From the NCBI GenBank assembly GCA_963971405.1, contig OZ020489.1, positions 13,454,001-13,518,000 of the forward strand: 64,000 nt of DNA, written 5' to 3'. How positions within the stretch are numbered: position 1 is the stretch's first letter; each line of letters begins with the position of its first letter. The notes under the pieces were generated by a model that saw nothing but the letters and a program-made list of their open reading frames with translations, did no database searches and had not been told where the DNA came from. The translations under genes were made by a program, and so were the position numbers. Of the stretch, positions 34,101 to 45,339 are shown in pieces. The stretch is from Psococerastis gibbosa. Its lineage: Eukaryota > Arthropoda > Insecta > Psocodea > Psocidae.

Positions 34101-37100
34101 CAGAATCAAAACAAACTTAGCATTATGTATACATAACTGTCTAACAGCCTTCTATTATAGTGGACAACTTGCATGTAGAAATTAAAAAAAGAAAATGTAC
34201 TTTTTTTTTTTTTTTTTTCTTTCGTGGGGCCTACTCGTTTGAGTTCCTATAAGCGTCGACCTAGAAGGTCTTTTGCTTCCACGTTTGCCGTCTACGCCCA
34301 TCTTATAACACCAGTCTTTTTGATAAATTCTAGTGTTTTTGTGATGGGATTAGATCGGATGGTTTCCTCTTCAGACCTAGGGTGGCCAAGAGTTTGGTAT
34401 CGAGTTTGTCCCAGCTCTTCACATTCAAAGAGAATGTGTTCAGCTGTTTCTTCTTCAACTACACACAGTCTGCATCTACTGTCGTTTTTCACGCCAACCC
34501 TATGCACGTGTTTGTTGAAGTGGCCGTGGCCCGTAAGCGTGCCAACCACCCTTCTAGCTTGCTCTCTACTTAAAGAGAGAAGCTGATCGGTGAGCTTTTT
34601 ACTAGGACCCGGAATAACCTTCTTAGCAAATCTGCTTTCCGGGACTTTCTTCCATTCCTCTGCAGTTTTTCTCTGCACCCATTTTTGTACAGAAGTACGG
34701 GCCTGGCAATAAGCCATCCCGTACTTAGGTTCTGCACCAATGAATGGCGTTTCTGCACCTTTTCGAGCCAGCTCGTCGGCTCTTTCATTCCCATCAAAGT
34801 TCGAGTGCGCCGGGACCCAAATCAGCGAGACTGAGTTTTCCCGACACACCTTTATTAGGAGGTTGATGCAGTGCCACACCATTTTTGATGTGATCTTTAT
34901 AGCCTCCACAGCCTTAATCGCTGCCTGCGAGTCTGTATAGATAATAATGGTTTTGCCCTTGCATTCCATTTCCATACACTCCTCTAGGCATTTTATAATG
35001 GCCCCTACCTCAGCCTGAAAGACTAGCATATTTGCCGAGGCTTAGGACTATGGATTTGTCTACAGTTTCCCCATAGACTCCTCCTCCAGCCCCATTTTCC
35101 ATTTTCGACCCATCTGTATACCAGACTAGGTCATTGTCCCCTGTTTGATGTTCTTCAGCATTCCATTCTTCTCTAGCTGGAATTCTAGTGTTAAATGTAC
35201 CTTAAAATGCCCTCTGAGTTGTAAATTCCCAAAAATAACGCCCATAATTAACTAATGAAGAGGCATATCGTATCTGTTTTTATTTTATTTCCTTAAGTCT
35301 ACGATGAATTATTAGTTGGTTTTGCTGATTATTTTAATTATAAAAAAAGAATCTATAAAATTAGTAACTGGAGCCCATAATAATTTGGGTGTAGACTTAC
35401 AATTAAGTTGCTGTAAATTATAAAAATTATTTATGGCGGGAAGAAATGCTTCACCCAAGCCAACCAATCAACAAGAAGAGTGACGATAAGTTAAACAAGG
35501 ACACTATATTTGGGTATTCACAATCCAATCGCAGCAGGTAATTCTATATGCAAGTTGTCAATTGTCACTGATGGAATGACACTCATGCTTTTATGAGTTT
35601 CTTTTATGTAGAGAACTTATAATACAATACCATCATTGAATTGTTAGCTACAGTGTTTTTTTATTAATGAAAAACGTTTCTATCATTATTTTTTTAATGC
35701 GTTTGGCGCTATTTCACGTAATGAACGCCTTAATTTTTTTGGCAGGATCATTCTTCCCCGTATCATATGAATCATGGGGTCACCTGGTATGTTTTTACAG
35801 TGGCTGGTCCTAGTAATCGTGGAATTTTGTGGCCCAGGATTCTAAAAAAATTATTTGGCGCAGTCACCTGTCCATCTCTCCTATCGGTGCAAGTGATTGC
35901 ACGTTCAGACAGGATCTTGCCAATCCCAGTTCGGATATGCTTTGACACCACAAATCATGTCAACCAAGGGTTCACATGATTCAGAATGTGCTTCTACACC
36001 ATACTCGAATTCCATCATGAGCAATTGTAGATGGTGCGGGCCGACGAACCGGACTGTCCCGAGTCCGATCCGTTGATTTATTCGTTTCGGTCTGACCCTG
36101 CCCACAGATTTTTGTATAATTTATTATTTTCATTGTACTAGTATTTTCGCACTGACTCCATCACAAGTTATGTCAATGAATAATATTAAGTCAATTTGAG
36201 GCCGTGCTGCTACTATGGCATAATAGCTTAAACATCACTTTCCACACTTTTAATCAACCCCTATCTCTGTTGATTCTTTCCAGTGGACCGCCACGAAGGT
36301 CTGAACAGCACAAGCAGTTCGAACGAGTCGGTATCTTCCAGAGAACAATACGACACAGAGGTCGGTGATTTACTCGCGCACGCAAAGCGCGCCACCGCGG
36401 AGTCCCCCAACAACTTATACTCCTCGCCACCAGTACTCCGCTCCACCTACGCCGGAAGAACGGACTCGCCGGACTTTCAATATCCGCCCGCCAAAGACGC
36501 CAGAGTCAGTCTAGGAATCCACTCGCTGCCTGCTTACAGACCTCCTATCGATAACGTGTATGTATTGATCATTTATGATCATTTTTTCCCCAAAATAGTT
36601 TTCTAGTACAAGAACTTCTTTCTCACTGTAAAAAAAAATGCTTGGTTAAGTTTTACGTAATCAAATAAAAACACACAACCGGTTTCGGCTCACGCCGTCG
36701 TCAAGTGTACGGAAACGGTAAAAACAAAACGGTATGCAAGATAAAACTTTAAACACATTGTCAAGATACACACAGCATAGCATATATAGTAAACAATCAT
36801 TAAACATTTACAAATAGTGGTAGCCCCAACAAGGGGGAACTAGGCTACTTAAAAATGTCATTAACTAAAGTTTTGTTTTTAACAATTGCTTCCCTAATCT
36901 CTAGTTTCTAAACTTTTTGATAATTTAGTTTAGGACTCGAACCATCAACCTTCCGGGTGAAAGTCAGAGTCCGTTACACTGCTCTACATGTCCTGACCTC
37001 TTAAATTGTTTAATCGTCCTTTAAAGTTGAGACCTCATTAGCAATAATCGTTGCGCGGTCATCTTTGAGTAGCAGTCGTTCCCAGCCAAACCGTACATTT

Positions 37101-40100
37101 AAAGATGAGACTTGCTGTATTATGAAGTAACCCTTTCTTAAGGTGCAGCTCTAAGGGGAACGCGACTTAAAATTCGACCATTTTGAGAATAAAGACTATC
37201 TTCTTCTTTCTTAAGAGTGACAGCAGTAGGCAGGATTTTTCAAATTCAATTTCGTGTCTCCTCTTGTGCTCAAAGTTTTTTTTGTATTTCCCCATAATTG
37301 AGTGCGTATACACTCTTGCATTGCCTTGAAAGCATGTACAGGTTTATCGTATGTGTTATTTTCTCGCAGTTATTCAGCATTTCTGAAGTGTGGACATGAT
37401 TTACGCGTCTTATAGCCACATTGCAGTGTGGTTTTGCATGTACAATTTCAGCTTATGGATTTATTCCAGTTTCCGGTGTTTTGTCTTTTCATAACATGAA
37501 GTGGCGGTGGCTGGTTGTAAATTAGTGAAAGTCAGAAGTGTGTCAGGCGGTTGTTGAGAGGCTTTGCTACGGATTTGCGGACTATAGCTAAACAGGACTT
37601 AGTTCAGTGGGGGATACATTCCTGAGGTAAGGAAAGGTGTAACTGGCGGGATACAAAATGAAACCTCAAGTTACAAAAAGGATGCGAACCGGGTTACAAT
37701 AATCGAAAGGGCTACCAAACCTGAATGCTCTAGCCTAATATAAAATGGCCTGTAAGAATGCAAAGCTTACGGTTCTGATATTACAAAGCTGTGCTAAGGA
37801 AAGAAGTAACTGGAGGGATACAAAGTGAAACCTGAAGTTACAAAAAGGAGGCGAACTGGTTTACTATAAGCCAAAGGCTGCTAGGCTGCAGTAAGGCGCC
37901 CATTCCATTGACCGGCTAGGGCTATTTCCAAAAACAGTGACGTGGTAGCAGACATTCAAGACTTAGGTTAGCTTTCCACCGATCTCGCATTGCAGAATGC
38001 AAATGACATTGACGAAAATTAGAGTTTTTCTTTTTATAGAAATCTATTAAAATGTTTGTACTTAACATATCCCATGACGCCATTTTTTAATTTTAGTTTG
38101 TTTGTAATTTTACTATATGATCATTGATCAATTTTAACTATGGCATAGAGGAAAATAAACATTTCCGTCAATTCTGCAATGCGAGGTCGTTGGAAACGCC
38201 ACCTAAGTCTTGAATGTCTGCTACCACGTCACTGTTGTTGGAAATAGCCCTAGCCGGTCAATGGAATGGGCACCTAAGGGCTACCGAATCCGACTGCTCT
38301 AGCCTAGTATAAAAAGGCCCATAGAGCGCAAAGCTTACGGTTTTGATATTACAAAGCTGTGCCATATTGCGTTGTCTAATCTTGACTATACTGTTCATTA
38401 CGATTGGCTGTGCACAAAACGATCATTAAGAGCTTTCTTTCCTGATTCTGGCAGCAATTACTGCAAACTGTTATTTTCGTCAGAAATGGCCTTTACGCCC
38501 TTCTAGTTTGATATGTGGAATTCTCATGGAAATGTTTTACTTCAAAAATTTGGAGCTAATGCTTCGCCTAAGCAAAGGTGTAAAGGTAATGTTACAAATG
38601 GTATATTAATTATGAACTTTCAACTTTTTCTACTTCCTTTTACTCTTGAAACAAATATTTCTTTTGATGAATTCCACTGATTGTCATTTATTGTTGTCGT
38701 GAGTGTTACCAGTCTCAATGCAACCATCGCCACTGATATTTTTGCATGGTCTTTACTCATTTCGCAACTAACTCATGTTTTTTCCAGGATCCCTTTCACC
38801 TACTCTTCGAATTCGTGGTCACTGCAGGGTCAGACCTCTCTATCTGGGTCTGACCAGGTGGCCGTGAGGTGAGGCTCTCTTCTCTTACTGCCTCGAGCCT
38901 TTAGAGGTGGCCATCTACGGTATCGTTCAAGCATTTTTAAAGGGGCTTCATGTTGAAAAAGTCAGTGATGTGTTCATTATACATATACAGTACTTACTTA
39001 CTTTTTCCTCGCTTTTATACCTAAGAGGGGTCAGCGATACGGCATGTTTTCTTCCACTCCTTGCGATTTTTTGCTTCGACTGCGGTTGCTCCTACAATCC
39101 TGAGGTCCTGGCGGACTTCTACCGTCAGCCTGGGCCGTCCTCGACTTCTTTTTCCCTCGGCTTCAATGTGTTTTAACCGCCTTATAAGCTCATCTAGCCG
39201 CCTTCTTTCGACGAGGCCCCACCATTTTAGTATGTACGATATATTGTACTATTATACAAGTTCAGTACTATTGATACTAACAGTACCATGAGTAAAAACG
39301 CATCAGTAGGTATGGTACCTGTGACCAATCAACGATCTAAGTCGTGTACCTCATAAGCGGCCCTTACACTAATACTTCAACTTCTTCTACTACTACATAT
39401 ACCGCATTTGAAAAGTGGAATATCAACTAATTTAAGGACTTCGATGGCATAGTGGCAGCTTTTTCGTACTTGTGCGAGTCTCTACACATCATGCGTAACT
39501 CAACACAGGTATTACTTACAGAGGGGACTGAAGAGGTTATTCGGATACATTCATTGAATTGTTTGTATGCGAATAATGTTTTTTTAAACACAAAACTATC
39601 ATAAGGCTACACAGGAAGTTTGGGGCGTCTCTGACTTTTTCAATTCTATATATTCTATATTCTATATAGTCTATTCTGTGTTATTCATCTACTCGTATGT
39701 CAATGATTATGTCACTAACGTTTGAAACGAAATGTGATATATTTATAAACGTTGGATTCTTTTTTATATTTTGAATATGATATTATACGAGGTATTATTA
39801 CATTATATCGTGGGTATACTTTAACTGAGTTTCTTACAATGACAACAGAATGTACATACATTTGTTCTATCTTCAAAATACTGCTTGAACCTACCTGAAT
39901 TCTGCCACCTCACGGGGCTCTTATGGGTTTCCTTTCCATCCATTTCGTTTGTATTCCGCTTCTTGTAAATTCGTGCGCACGCCACGCTAACCTTAATTAA
40001 TTACTGACACAGTAATGCGTAAAAACGCTAAATATGCATACATCTATTATCCTGTTGCTTTATAAATATAAAAGTAAATTAGAGTAGACTTTTCAAAATT

Positions 40101-42533
40101 ATTGTATTATACATTAGTTTATTGTTTAGTAATAAAGGTATTATGGTAGGTTTTATTGAATACTCATAAGTGCCTAATATGTTTCTTTCACGGTTTGCTC
40201 ATCATCATTTAAGTGTTTAGCTTGCTAAATTTGCATTTGTTCTAGTTGTACTGCTAAGTTAATGTAATTTTATGTTTTCCTCAAATAGTTTGGCTTCTGT
40301 ATAATATTTGTTGTCTGTTGTGTACTCTGTCTCACTCCCATGCAATGGATTGTCTTTAGTTCTTCATGAACTCTTAATACTCACTATAAATTGTCTTTCA
40401 ATCATATTGAAAGTTCAAAAAATGCTCCTAGGTCGTGTGTTCTCCCTCTAGGGTATACCAACTACTGACATACAAATTCGACATATATATTTTACAGCTG
40501 CAACTTACCATTTCCCAAACATCCAACGGCCATACCATGTTGAGTGAATCCACCAGAACAGAGCTTGTTCAAGCCTGCAGCTGACTTGGTAGTGTCCAAG
40601 GTAGTGGCCAAGAAACCGGGTGGGATAAAATGGAATTATATTATATTATAATGGAAATAAAATAAACGTGTATTTACCTCGATCTAATGTTTATACAGTT
40701 TTTTAATAATGGTTGCGCTCCCTCGTACCGTGAGGCGTGTGAGGGTAACGGGTAACATGATAACGCGCTGAGGCTGTCGGTCAATCTAAGTGCATGTCGA
40801 GTCCTGGCCACCTTGTGACTTTGCTATGTTGCTCTAGTGGTTCGGAATGCACAATAATCAGGAGGTCCACCCTGTCCATCAACTGTCCTTCTCCCTTAGA
40901 TGAAGGAGTTTGCCCTCAGGGTGCGTCAAGTTAAGAAACAGCCTCACATCCCCCGCCAGGCTGACAGGGTTGATAAAAAAGCAGAAATGCTGTTGGGAAA
41001 ATAAGCAGCGAAACAAAGGGAAACCCGTTGGAAATAATTCTGACTGTAAGATTTCCGGCACACGGTCACTACCTCCTTAAGTAAACCAAAAGGAATATTG
41101 GTAGACCAAGGTTGAAACCGTCTAACCGTCAAAAAAGTAATTAAATGCTTTGGGATAAGGTAAAACATTTTTTGCCCTCCGGAGTGGAAGACCAAGTGAT
41201 TGTTTGGAGCCGGAGTCGCTCATGAGACATAATGAGTTGTAGTTTCATGGTTCTTTCCATTGAATGGGAGTGTAAATGTCCCTTTTCGGGTTGCAACTTG
41301 TAGCGTACCTTGTTTATCAGGTCCAATGTCATTAATTTTGCATTGCTTGTTGCAGAAGAGTCCGCACGTTATACGCATGTTTGGGAGAAAACGACGGGGA
41401 GCTTTCTTTTGACCCTAACCAAATCATCACAAATGGTAAGTTCTTTTGCACCATTTAATTATCGGAAATTCAATTCGGTAACCTGATTGAAATTATATCG
41501 CAAAGCGTAGTATTGTCGCTCTAACATCTAGATCTTAAAAAGTGGGATATACTGCATATTTTTGCTATTTTGCCATTGGCCATAGCTTGTGGAAACATAA
41601 CGATGACTGCTGGGTAATACCACGTAAGTGACTCCGGAGTCGAAATTTGAGATGGTTATTGAAACTGGAGCGGAATTTTAAGTTGCACGCGCCTGACTAC
41701 ATTTGATTGCGCTAGGTTGGATCTTTTAAGAGTTATAACACTTGAAAAGTCTGTTTTACCATAAGAAAGACGCTTAAGTAAACAGTTTTTGTTACCTCCT
41801 GAAAACTTTGGTTTTGTGCACTTACGTGATATTACCACGCAGCCAGCGATAATGTAATACAATAATAATAATTTAATTCCGCCACATTTGTCCAATTTGA
41901 TATAATTATTCATGAAGTCAAATGGTTTGGAATCTACTATAACCCGTAAGTCCCCTCATTCATCATATCATAGAGAAAACTGTCTATGCTTTTAGTGAGG
42001 CCCAGGCAATGACATTAATAACCTGACTAGACCTGTTTTGGACGATTTTACCTTTATGGTTTTATATGTTATGTTCTATTTTAACGACTTCGGTGGCAAT
42101 GTCGTAGCGTGCTTGTACTTGTGCGAGTCTCTACACACCTTGCGGTCGGAGACGTGTCGTAACTCGACACAAGTACCTATTAGGTTACTTAGTGAGGCGA
42201 CTGAAGAGGTTAACCGGATGCATTCATTTAATAGTTTGTATGCGTTTAAACCTTTAAAAAAAAAATGTATTTTTATTTTTATTTTCATATGCACTTATTC
42301 TATAGACTTAGATTTAGCTTTTATTGTATATTTTAATTTCATGTCAAATAAGTTATTTTATGTTTAAATTTGGAAATGGGCATGACCTGTACATATAGTA
42401 TAACTTATAATAATAATAATTCTTATCGTATTGGTTCGCAGTGCGGATGTCTCTGGAACCTGGCTGGCTGGAAGGTACATTGAATGGCAAGACAGGACTA
42501 ATACCTGAGAATTACGTGGAGCTGCTGCCGTGA
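28107..42533 (+). CDS. Graf: Graf-type Rho GTPase-activating protein, C-terminal exons only
   Basis: Six coding exons are joined in phase: 28107-28241, 28795-28912, 36284-36557, 38788-38868, 41356-41435 and 42442-42533 (TGA). The first two encode a Pro/Gln-rich linker ([33 protein letters not shown]) and [15 protein letters not shown]. The third is Ser-rich ([18 protein letters not shown]). The fourth is [19 protein letters not shown]. The last two form a C-terminal SH3 domain: [16 protein letters not shown], then [20 protein letters not shown]. The ALYx[25 protein letters not shown] pattern is that of GRAF/ARHGAP26-family proteins, which act on RhoA/Cdc42 at membranes through BAR, PH and RhoGAP domains. 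Those N-terminal domains are not in the recognised exons. Acceptor and donor sites are canonical. The incoming exon is phase 0. Confidence 0.88.
28325..28770. repeat. About 179-bp tandem repeat upstream of Graf exon acceptor
   Basis: The unit containing GAGTGTTATTACAACGTGTGTC and ATTCTTTGCTTACAAA occurs about 2.4 times (similar positions near 28340, 28516 and 28695). It runs to within 40 bp of the exon starting at 28795. The last two units are the most alike. Confidence 0.75.
28913..29880. other. Graf intron, nothing recognised
   Basis: A+T-rich intron sequence with small open frames (for example 29470-29697) and no family resemblance or splice support. Confidence 0.4.
29880..30235 (-). pseudogene. 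Possible pogo/Tigger-like transposase relic
   Basis: On the minus strand the piece [20 protein letters not shown] near 30235-30170 resembles the N-terminal helix-turn-helix of CENP-B/pogo-type transposases (LT.EEKL.VL......S.R.IA). Downstream frames are broken and only weakly interpretable. A tentative call. Confidence 0.25.
30375..30690. repeat. Dispersed repeat R2, copy 1, ending in (CAA)n
   Basis: The sequence from ACATGATAACGCGCTGAG through GGTTCGGAATCCACAATAAT and GGGTGCCTCAAGTTAACA ends in CAA repeats at about 30650. Related copies are at 40754-41010 and 51190-51310. The shared end and simple-repeat tail suggest the 3' UTR of a non-LTR element. Confidence 0.6.
31215..31330. repeat. Two poly(G) tracts in a GC-rich island
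   Basis: Runs of about 12 and 10 G flank a GC-rich segment (GGCCGGCCCTACCTGTGGAG). Its complement (CGGGCCGGCCCTGACGGGCC) recurs at about 31500, so 31240-31520 behaves as an inverted repeat around an A+T-rich centre. Confidence 0.5.
31558..31740 (+). repeat. SINE-like repeat S1, copy
   Basis: The unit runs from CTTCGGTGGCAAGGTGGTAGCGTGCTTGTAC (given here as two parts: CTTCGGTGGCAAGG and TGGTAGCGTGCTTGTAC) through CTCTACACACCTTGCGGTCG and GTAACTCGACACAAGTACC to CGGATGCATTCATTAAATTG and a T/A tail. The TGGCAAGGTGGTAGCGTG head resembles a Pol III A box. Other copies are at 42088-42262 and 39437-39595, with fragments at 27900-27970, 58212-58236 and 62212-62262. Confidence 0.65.
32406..32774. mobile_element. 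MITE family M1, diverged copy 2
   Basis: The termini AAGAGTGTACAGCCCG and CGGGCTGAACACTCTT are inverted repeats. Inner sequences TGGCAGCCCGAAATTTAA, TAGTCTTCTACAACTTTGAT and complements match family M1 internally, although the outermost 20 bp differ from the copies at 11.2 and 56.9 kb. It lies in a Graf intron. Confidence 0.75.
33448..33609. mobile_element. Palindromic MITE family P, copy A
   Basis: 162 bp flanked by TTA on both sides (33445-33447 and 33610-33612). The arms GGGGGGTATTCCACATACGT and ACGTATATGGAATACCCCCC pair over about 51 bp with two mismatches. The centre contains GACGTGGTAGCAGA...TAGTATGTCTTTAATGTCTGCTA. The TWA-type duplication suggests PIF/Harbinger mobilisation. Confidence 0.85.
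33910..34051. mobile_element. Palindromic MITE family P, copy B
   Basis: 142 bp flanked by TAT (33907-33909 and 34052-34054). The termini GGCGGGGTTTCCACATACGT and ACGTATGTGGAAACCCCGTC pair. The arms continue CAATGGTCAATGGTAAAT, unlike copy A. The centre TAGCAGACATTAAAGACATA and ATGTCTGCTACCACGTC is the shared core. It is 300 bp from copy A. Confidence 0.85.
34193..35200 (-). mobile_element. 5'-truncated RNase H LINE with long poly(A) tail
   Basis: The minus strand encodes the end of ORF2: WYTDGSK (first RNase H Asp) in one frame near 35130, then after a single-base shift [63 protein letters not shown] and the zinc motif [18 protein letters not shown]. The stop is at 34292. An 18-20 base T-run at 34201 is the A-tail. 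AAATGTAC at 34193-34200 and 35193-35200 is the target duplication. Only one frameshift separates it from an open frame, so it is relatively young; it is a different subfamily from the element at 4329. Confidence 0.88.
36930..36996 (-). repeat. tRNA-derived SINE fragment
   Basis: The complement reads GACATGTAGAGCAGTGTAAC...GACTTTCACCCGGAAGGTTG ATGGTTCGAGTCC, a tRNA-like body with A- and B-box motifs matching the SINE at 62324-62394. It lies in the Graf intron between exons ending 36557 and starting 38788. Confidence 0.65.
37625..38365. repeat. About 170-bp tandem duplication interrupted by palindrome copy C
   Basis: The unit with GAAACCT(C/G)AAGTTACAAAAAGGA and GCAAAGCTTACGGTTTTGATATTACAAAG (given in parts) is present twice. 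In the second unit the palindromic MITE at 37895-38274 separates GCTGCAG from GGGCTACCGAATC. The duplication therefore predates the MITE insertion. Confidence 0.6.
37895..38274. mobile_element. Palindromic MITE family P, copy C (nested palindrome)
   Basis: 380 bp flanked by TAA (37892-37894 and 38275-38277). The outer arms GGCGCCCATTCCATTGACCGG...CTAGGGCTATTTCC pair with the right end. The core GACGTGGTAGCAGACATTCA (left) and TGAATGTCTGCTACCACGTC (right) surrounds an inner palindrome (37966-38203) with termini GGTTAGCTTTCCACCGA and TCGTTGGAAACGCCACC, which resemble the outer family terminus. Confidence 0.85.
38880..41355. other. Graf intron with repeats S1 and R2, no gene
   Basis: 39437-39595 is an S1 SINE-like copy (CTCTACACATCATGCG, GGATACATTCATTGAATTG). 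40754-41010 is repeat R2 (TAACATGATAACGCGCTGAG to GGCTGACAGGGTTG). The rest is A+T-rich without recognisable coding sequence. Confidence 0.5.
42088..42262 (+). repeat. SINE-like repeat S1, copy in last Graf intron
   Basis: It is closely similar to 31558-31740, with GGTCGGAGACGTGTCGTAAC and CCGGATGCATTCATTTAATA followed by an A-run. It lies 180 bp upstream of the final Graf exon. Confidence 0.7.
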
Positions 42534-43310
42534 CACAAGCAGAAGAGGAACTTCTCCTCACAGTTATAGACTCTAGTTCTCAACCTTGTTGTTAGTTTAC
42601 TTCTATTTACTTTACTTTTTTATTTACTTGCTTATATTAGTCTACTTAATGAAGGAAACAATTGCCGTGACACGACAACCCTATTATACAGTTATCTACT
42701 TACTGTTACTGGACTTCGCTGTTGTTCACAACGGGTCGAATCTATTGATAAGTTGTATTTTGTGGCATCTTGTGACGTTTTGAGTTATAGTTGCTGTTTA
42801 GTCGCTGATAGGAAAATATAAAATTAATTTCTGTCATTTTTGCCCGAGCAGAAGATACTTTCAAACCGGGTCACATTATTTCCACTTCAGTTTGACTGAT
42901 GCCACCTTACACCATAGAAATATATTAACTGGAATAGCAGGAGCTCTCGTTGACCATAAGCCAACTATCAGAGATAAGAACCAATGTAAAAAATATCGAA
43001 GTCTTAAGCAATGCAGCATAGCAGAACGGATACCTGGACCCGGTCAAAACTCTGTACTTAGCTTGTGCAGGCCCTTCACCCAGCGAAATTGCGTACTTGT
43101 GCAGGCCCACTAGCCGCCATATTGATAACGGTCTACAGCCCCGCGATGTCGTTAACCTGCTATCGGCCACACTTAGTTCATGGTTACGTGCGATTTATTC
43201 CATTTTATTATCGTTGGTTTTGACACAGTAGGAACTTTGAGACTCTGAAACATGCTTGTAATCACATTTTTTTTAGTTTTTAATTTGAAATAATAAACAA
43301 GGCATTCGGC
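42534..43310 (+). other. Probable Graf 3' untranslated region
   Basis: This follows the TGA at 42531-42533. An AATAAA-type signal is at 43292-43297. Repeat R3 (42945-43160) is contained within it. The true cleavage site cannot be seen from sequence alone. Confidence 0.45.
42945..43160. repeat. Dispersed repeat R3, copy 1
   Basis: GACCATAAGCCAACTATCAG, GCATAGCAGAACGGATACCT and GCCATATTGATAACGGTCTA match the copy at 45118-45335 in the same orientation and order, with small gaps. No coding capacity; family unknown. Confidence 0.65.
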
Positions 43311-43581
43311 TTACTCTTCCCGCCGTCTCTGAAAAACATTTAAATAATAGTTCCAAAACAACTAGCTTCCCTGCTGCTTCCCATCATTCCGCACAAACAA
43401 AAATCATTAGTAATTTTCGTCCGCTGCGGCTGAAACATTTGGGAAAAATTGTAAGTCTAAGATGTTCTTGTAACTGTAAATCACAATTTGCAACTTCATA
43501 GGTTACTCACCTTGACTTTTTTTAACTTTTAAATTAGCATAATTTCAAAACTTGTTTTACCAGTAGAACGGCAATAGAGTA

Positions 43582-43782
43582 TAGTCCACGCAAAATGAGA
43601 AAAGTATGGACATGGAATGTTTTGATCCTTTGCAACACTGTAAAAATATTCCTTGCACCATTTTGTGTTACCTTGTTGCATTAATGCAAGACATAACTAA
43701 AATTGTGCAAAGAATATTTTTACAGTGTTGTACAGGATAAAAACATTCCATGTCCATACTTTTCTCATTTTGCGTGGACTAT
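43582..43782. mobile_element. Palindromic MITE with TA target duplication
   Basis: 201 bp flanked by TA. The termini TAGTCCACGCAAAATGAGAA and TTCTCATTTTGCGTGGACTA pair, and the arms (GTATGGACATGGAATGTTTT, CACTGTAAAAATATTC) extend about 75 bp. The TA flanks and terminal symmetry fit a Tc1/mariner-mobilised MITE. Confidence 0.8.
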
Positions 43783-43789
43783 ACCTATG

Positions 43790-45100
43790 GATAAGATAGC
43801 TAGAGAAGTACAGGTATGACGAATAATGATGAAAATACAAAATGAAAGTGTCTCGTTTAAGGTATTGTCTGAAATTTCCAATTTTTAATCTTGTCTTTTG
43901 TTCTGAATTATGTGAGTACTTGATTTAACGTCTTCTTTCATAACACTACCATTTTCGTTGTTGTTTGAGTTATTGCAGAGATTTTCAAATTCTTCATTAA
44001 CTAAAGTATGCTTGGGTATTTTTTACATAATGAATTAATTCCGCAAAAATGAAAGAAACATAGAAAATCCAAGCTTTTTACGGATCATTTATTAGACTAT
44101 TTTTGTGGTTTTGGAGTATGGAATTAATAACATTCGTCAAAAATGATGGGGCATCCTGTGTTTACAAAATATTTTTAAATATTTGTATTATACATCGCGT
44201 AATGGCCCTGTAATGGCGCCACTACAAACGGTTGCTAGTGCTATTATTTTTGAATTTTCTGTTTCTTAAATCCACAAAAATACTTTTACATTGATATTAA
44301 ATAGTAACGATATAATAATTCTGTCGTAAGCATTCCCTTGAGCATTTTGTTTTGTAGCCTAGGTATCGTTAGCGACTGATATTGGTTTTAAATGTGATAT
44401 TGTGTCTTAACATAATAATAAATTTATTCTTTTATACTACTAATGCACTACATTTTTAAGTAGTGTTCAATAATAAATTAACACATTGTAACTTTAAAGC
44501 ACAGTTCTTTTATTCTCACTTTGTAATGGCTTATCGTAGAATGCAGAAATTCTTGGAAGATTCAGTATTGACTATTTCTAATTTAAATTGGGTTTGAGGC
44601 TATATAGCCTATTCAATGATAGAATGATCCATACCTACTTTTTATTTTAACTAGCACGAACCATTTTTAAATTCTTAAATTTGTCGTTAAATAACAGTTT
44701 TCCTATTTAAAAGCAAGTGCGTTACTGAAAAACTGACTTAATATAATATATACAGTAAGTTCTGGCAACGTGAACTACCGCACCATTTCCGGCCTCTAAA
44801 TTACGTTTTTGTTTCTTTCTAGATTTGATCTACATTTAAAAATAATTTTGAAAGGTAAGGCCACTTATGGATATACTTGACGTAGAATTTAACGTTTAGG
44901 AATTTGGTGAGCAAACCATTAGTATCTTGTCTTGTTACTTGAAAAAAAAAAAATCCGAACTACGGTACTGATAAACAATAAACTTATTCTCTCCAGGCTT
45001 TTGTAGTTGGAACTTAAGGCCAAACCGGAGGGTTGTGGCCTTGACCGTTGAGCGTTGAATACATAGAAATATAATAGAACTGGAGCGGCGGGAGTCATAA
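43790..45100. other. No feature recognised
   Basis: A+T-rich intergenic sequence without coding frames, repeats or RNA genes that I can support. Confidence 0.4.
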
Positions 45101-45117
45101 TATGCCTTACGAGGCAC

Positions 45118-45335
45118 CCGTCAACCATAAGCCAACTATCAGAGATAAGTACCAACGCAAAAAATATCAAAGTCTTACACATTGCAGCATAGCAAAGCGG
45201 ATACCTGGACCCGGTCAAAAACTCTGTAGTTTAGTAGTTAGCTTGTGCAGGCTATTTCCCCGCCGAATCGCGTACTTATCTTGTGCAGGCTACACTAGCA
45301 GCCATATTGATAGCGGTCTCCAGCCACGGGATCGT
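45118..45335. repeat. Dispersed repeat R3, copy 2
   Basis: The same order of blocks as 42945-43160: ACCATAAGCCAACTATCAG, GCGGATACCTGGACCCGGTC and GCAGCCATATTGATAGCGGT. Confidence 0.65.
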
Positions 45336-45339
45336 TGAA

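Noticed and set aside
34224..34586. 120-residue plus-strand open frame
   Set aside because: It lies antisense to the RNase H LINE ORF (35029-34292), which has clear catalytic motifs.
38907..39291. Overlapping plus-strand frames after Graf exon 4
   Set aside because: No splice phase or sequence resemblance links them to Graf; the exon at 38788-38868 joins directly to 41356.
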